This document shows, piece after piece, positions 5,417-6,623 of a stretch of DNA of 6,623 nt; the first letter of the stretch is position 1; every line of letters starts with the position of its first letter. A program made the translations under genes and the position numbers. This stretch comes from Selenomonadaceae bacterium (GTDB lineage: Bacteria; Bacillota; Negativicutes; Selenomonadales; Selenomonadaceae). The DNA is taken from contig JAFPCE010000092.1 in NCBI GenBank assembly GCA_017390245.1, positions 1-6,623 on the forward strand. The letters run 5' to 3'. The notes beneath the pieces are model-generated. The model did no database searches. It saw only the letters and a list, made by a program, of their open reading frames with translations, and was not told the origin of the DNA.

Positions 5417-6310
5417 ATGAGTAAACTCGCTTTTGTATTCCCAGGACAGGGTGCACAGAAGGTGGGCATGGGCAAGGATTTCTATGACCACTATGATGTT
5501 GCAAAGCAGATGTTTAAGGAGGCAGATGAGGCACTTGGTTATTCCATTATGGATATGTGCTTCAACGGTCCTGAGGAGAGCTTAAAGCTCACTGCTAATA
5601 CTCAGCCAGCTATTCTCACCATTAGCTGCATTGCTAATGCAATTCTTAAGGAAAATGGCATTCAGCCAGAGATTACTGGCGGCCATAGCTTAGGTGAGTA
5701 TTCTGCACTGGTAGCAGCAGGTGTATTGAAATTCCAGGATGCTGTAGCACTGGTTCATAAGCGCGGCGCTTACATGCAGGAGGCTGTTCCTGTAGGTGAA
5801 GGCGGCATGGCTGCCATCATCGGCGTAGATCGTGACAAGATTGTAGAAATCTGCCAGGCAGTATCCAGTGAGAGTCCTGTACAGGCAGTTAACTTCAACT
5901 GCCCAGGCCAGATTGTTATTGCTGGTGCTACCTTAGGTGTAGAGAAGGCTGTAGAGGAGCTGAAGGCAGCGGGTGCTAAAAAGGCAGTTATCCTGCCAGT
6001 AAGTGCTCCTTTCCATAGCACACTGATGCAGCCAGCAGCAGAAAAGCTTGCTGTTGAGCTGGATAAGGTAGAGATTAAGGATGCTCAGATTCCTGTTGTA
6101 GCTAACGTTAATGCAGAAATCTTAACTAAGGCTGAGGATATCAAGAAGAGCCTCGTTGCCCAGGCAGCAAATCCAGTTCTCTGGGAGGACTGTGTTGCCA
6201 AGATGAAGTCCTTTGGTGCTGAGACCCTGTTAGAGGCTGGCCCTGGCAAGACTCTGTGTGGTTTCAACCGTCGTATTGACAAGACCTCTGCCGCCAAAGT
6301 CCGCATTTAA
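5417..6310 (+). CDS. fabD: Malonyl-CoA:ACP transacylase (FabD), 3' end replaced
   Basis: FabD transfers the malonyl group from CoA to ACP, supplying the extender for FabH and the elongation synthases. The catalytic set is complete: Gln11 in FPGQGAQ, nucleophile Ser91 in GHSLGEYSA, Arg116 in HKRGAYM, His200 in APFHSTLM and Gln249. The reading frame is native to about Lys289/Thr290 (CGFNRRIDKT). After that it ends in seven codons (SAAKVRI) that come from unrelated sequence read antisense. Family members are about 305-315 residues, so this 297-residue frame has lost roughly the last 15-25, normally a terminal strand/helix beyond the active site. Activity of such a product is uncertain. The start has AGAGG (5407-5411) 5 nt upstream. 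In related operons fabG, acpP and fabF follow, but here the cluster stops. Confidence 0.93.
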   Translation: MSKLAFVFPGQGAQKVGMGKDFYDHYDVAKQMFKEADEALGYSIMDMCFNGPEESLKLTANTQPAILTISCIANAILKENGIQPEITGGHSLGEYSALVAAGVLKFQDAVALVHKRGAYMQEAVPVGEGGMAAIIGVDRDKIVEICQAVSSESPVQAVNFNCPGQIVIAGATLGVEKAVEELKAAGAKKAVILPVSAPFHSTLMQPAAEKLAVELDKVEIKDAQIPVVANVNAEILTKAEDIKKSLVAQAANPVLWEDCVAKMKSFGAETLLEAGPGKTLCGFNRRIDKTSAAKVRI

Positions 6311-6622
6311 CCGCCTTGTGTATGGGTGGTCGGGGTTCATAAGGTTTGTAGTGGTCTGCACAAGTATCGGATCGGATGGAACGAGCCACACTACCATTTT
6401 CGGCTTGCCCTGCGGCAATGCGTCAAAGATACGGCGGACGGCAGCACAAGCCATAAAGGTCTTACCGCTGCCTGTCGGTACTTTCATACAAACATGGGGA
6501 ACGCCCTTGATACTGTTGCGATAACCCGGGACACTGCCAGAACCAAGACCAACAGCAACGTCCTGATCGTTCCAATATTTCAGCCAAGCCTTGTTAAGAT
6601 TTCCTGTTTCATTCAGCGCAGA
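6230..6622 (-). pseudogene. Type III restriction (Res)-like SF2 helicase, N-terminal fragment
   Basis: The minus strand is open from the window's right edge to a stop at 6230-6232. Real helicase coding runs only to about 6287; the remainder is fabD read backwards. About 112 residues are recognisable: a lead segment LNETGNLNKAWLKYW, then VPHVCMKVPTGSGKTFMA with the Walker A/motif I GSGKT, then the motif Ia-like VVWLVPSDPILVQT, then MNPDHPYTRRLNADFGGR. This resembles the N-terminal ATPase part of Res subunits of type III restriction-modification systems, or related 'DEAD/DEAH box helicase family' proteins. The true start probably lies shortly beyond the window. An internal ATG at 6487 is inside the Walker A region and is not the start. 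Motif II (DEAH-like), the rest of the helicase and any nuclease domain are absent. No methyltransferase partner is in view. Confidence 0.8.
6284..6289. other. Abrupt junction between fabD and an unrelated helicase gene
   Basis: On the plus strand FabD similarity holds through NRRIDKT, whose last codon ends at 6286. On the minus strand the helicase similarity holds through DFGGR, whose Arg codon occupies 6289-6287. The next expected helicase residues (a GRVEVY-like continuation, from memory) are missing. The two gene bodies therefore meet within a few bases, with no spacer, no direct repeat and no insertion-sequence end visible. Either recombination or a chimeric assembly would look like this. 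Confidence 0.8.
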
Positions 6623-6623
6623 C

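Noticed and set aside
6258..6524. Plus-strand 88-residue open frame across the junction
   Set aside because: It is the antisense shadow of the helicase fragment and has no recognisable domain or ribosome binding site.
1..6623. CRISPR array, tRNA/rRNA, integrase or insertion-sequence ends
   Set aside because: No regularly spaced direct repeats, no tRNA-like cloverleaf, no transposase or integrase motifs seen on either strand.

Overview
The window looks like a chromosomal stretch of a low-to-mid GC Firmicute. It has strong AGGAGG-type ribosome binding sites and consensus sigma-A type promoters. The gene order yceD(DUF177)-rpmF-fapR-plsX-fabH-fabK-fabD is typical of that phylum. FapR together with FabK, and the neighbourhood as a whole, would fit the Negativicutes (Selenomonas/Veillonella relatives), but that finer placement is inference. 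The sequence begins inside one gene and ends inside another, so it may be a complete short contig, possibly metagenomic.

Layout. 1-618 is the C-terminal two thirds of a ZnuA/TroA-type metal-binding lipoprotein. 619-725 carries a perfect TTGACA-N17-TATAAT promoter whose -35 box lies in an 8-bp inverted repeat. 726-1461 is yceD plus rpmF (zinc-ribbon L32), closed by a hairpin terminator. 1462-1799 is a very AT-rich regulatory region with a 39-nt near-palindrome, a promoter and a FapR-like operator. 1800-6310 is a tightly packed fatty-acid/phospholipid initiation operon: fapR, plsX, fabH, fabK, fabD.

How the genes work together. FabD makes malonyl-ACP. FabH condenses it with an acyl-CoA primer. 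FabK performs the last reduction of each elongation cycle. PlsX passes finished acyl chains from ACP to phosphate for phospholipid synthesis. FapR senses malonyl-CoA and is expected to repress the whole set through the operator in front of its own gene. The usual following genes (fabG, acpP, fabF) are absent because the cluster breaks off.

The main surprise is at about 6286. fabD loses its last ~15-25 codons and the sequence switches abruptly to the opposite-strand 5' part of a type III restriction (Res-like) SF2 helicase gene, which runs off the window end. This is either a real insertion/rearrangement or a chimeric assembly join. Secondary points are a Lys at the FapR position that is the malonate-binding Arg in B. 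subtilis, and clustered TACTAAA/TTTAGTA half-sites upstream of fapR. Apart from these the window is ordinary core metabolism, and I see no convincing evidence of a new system.
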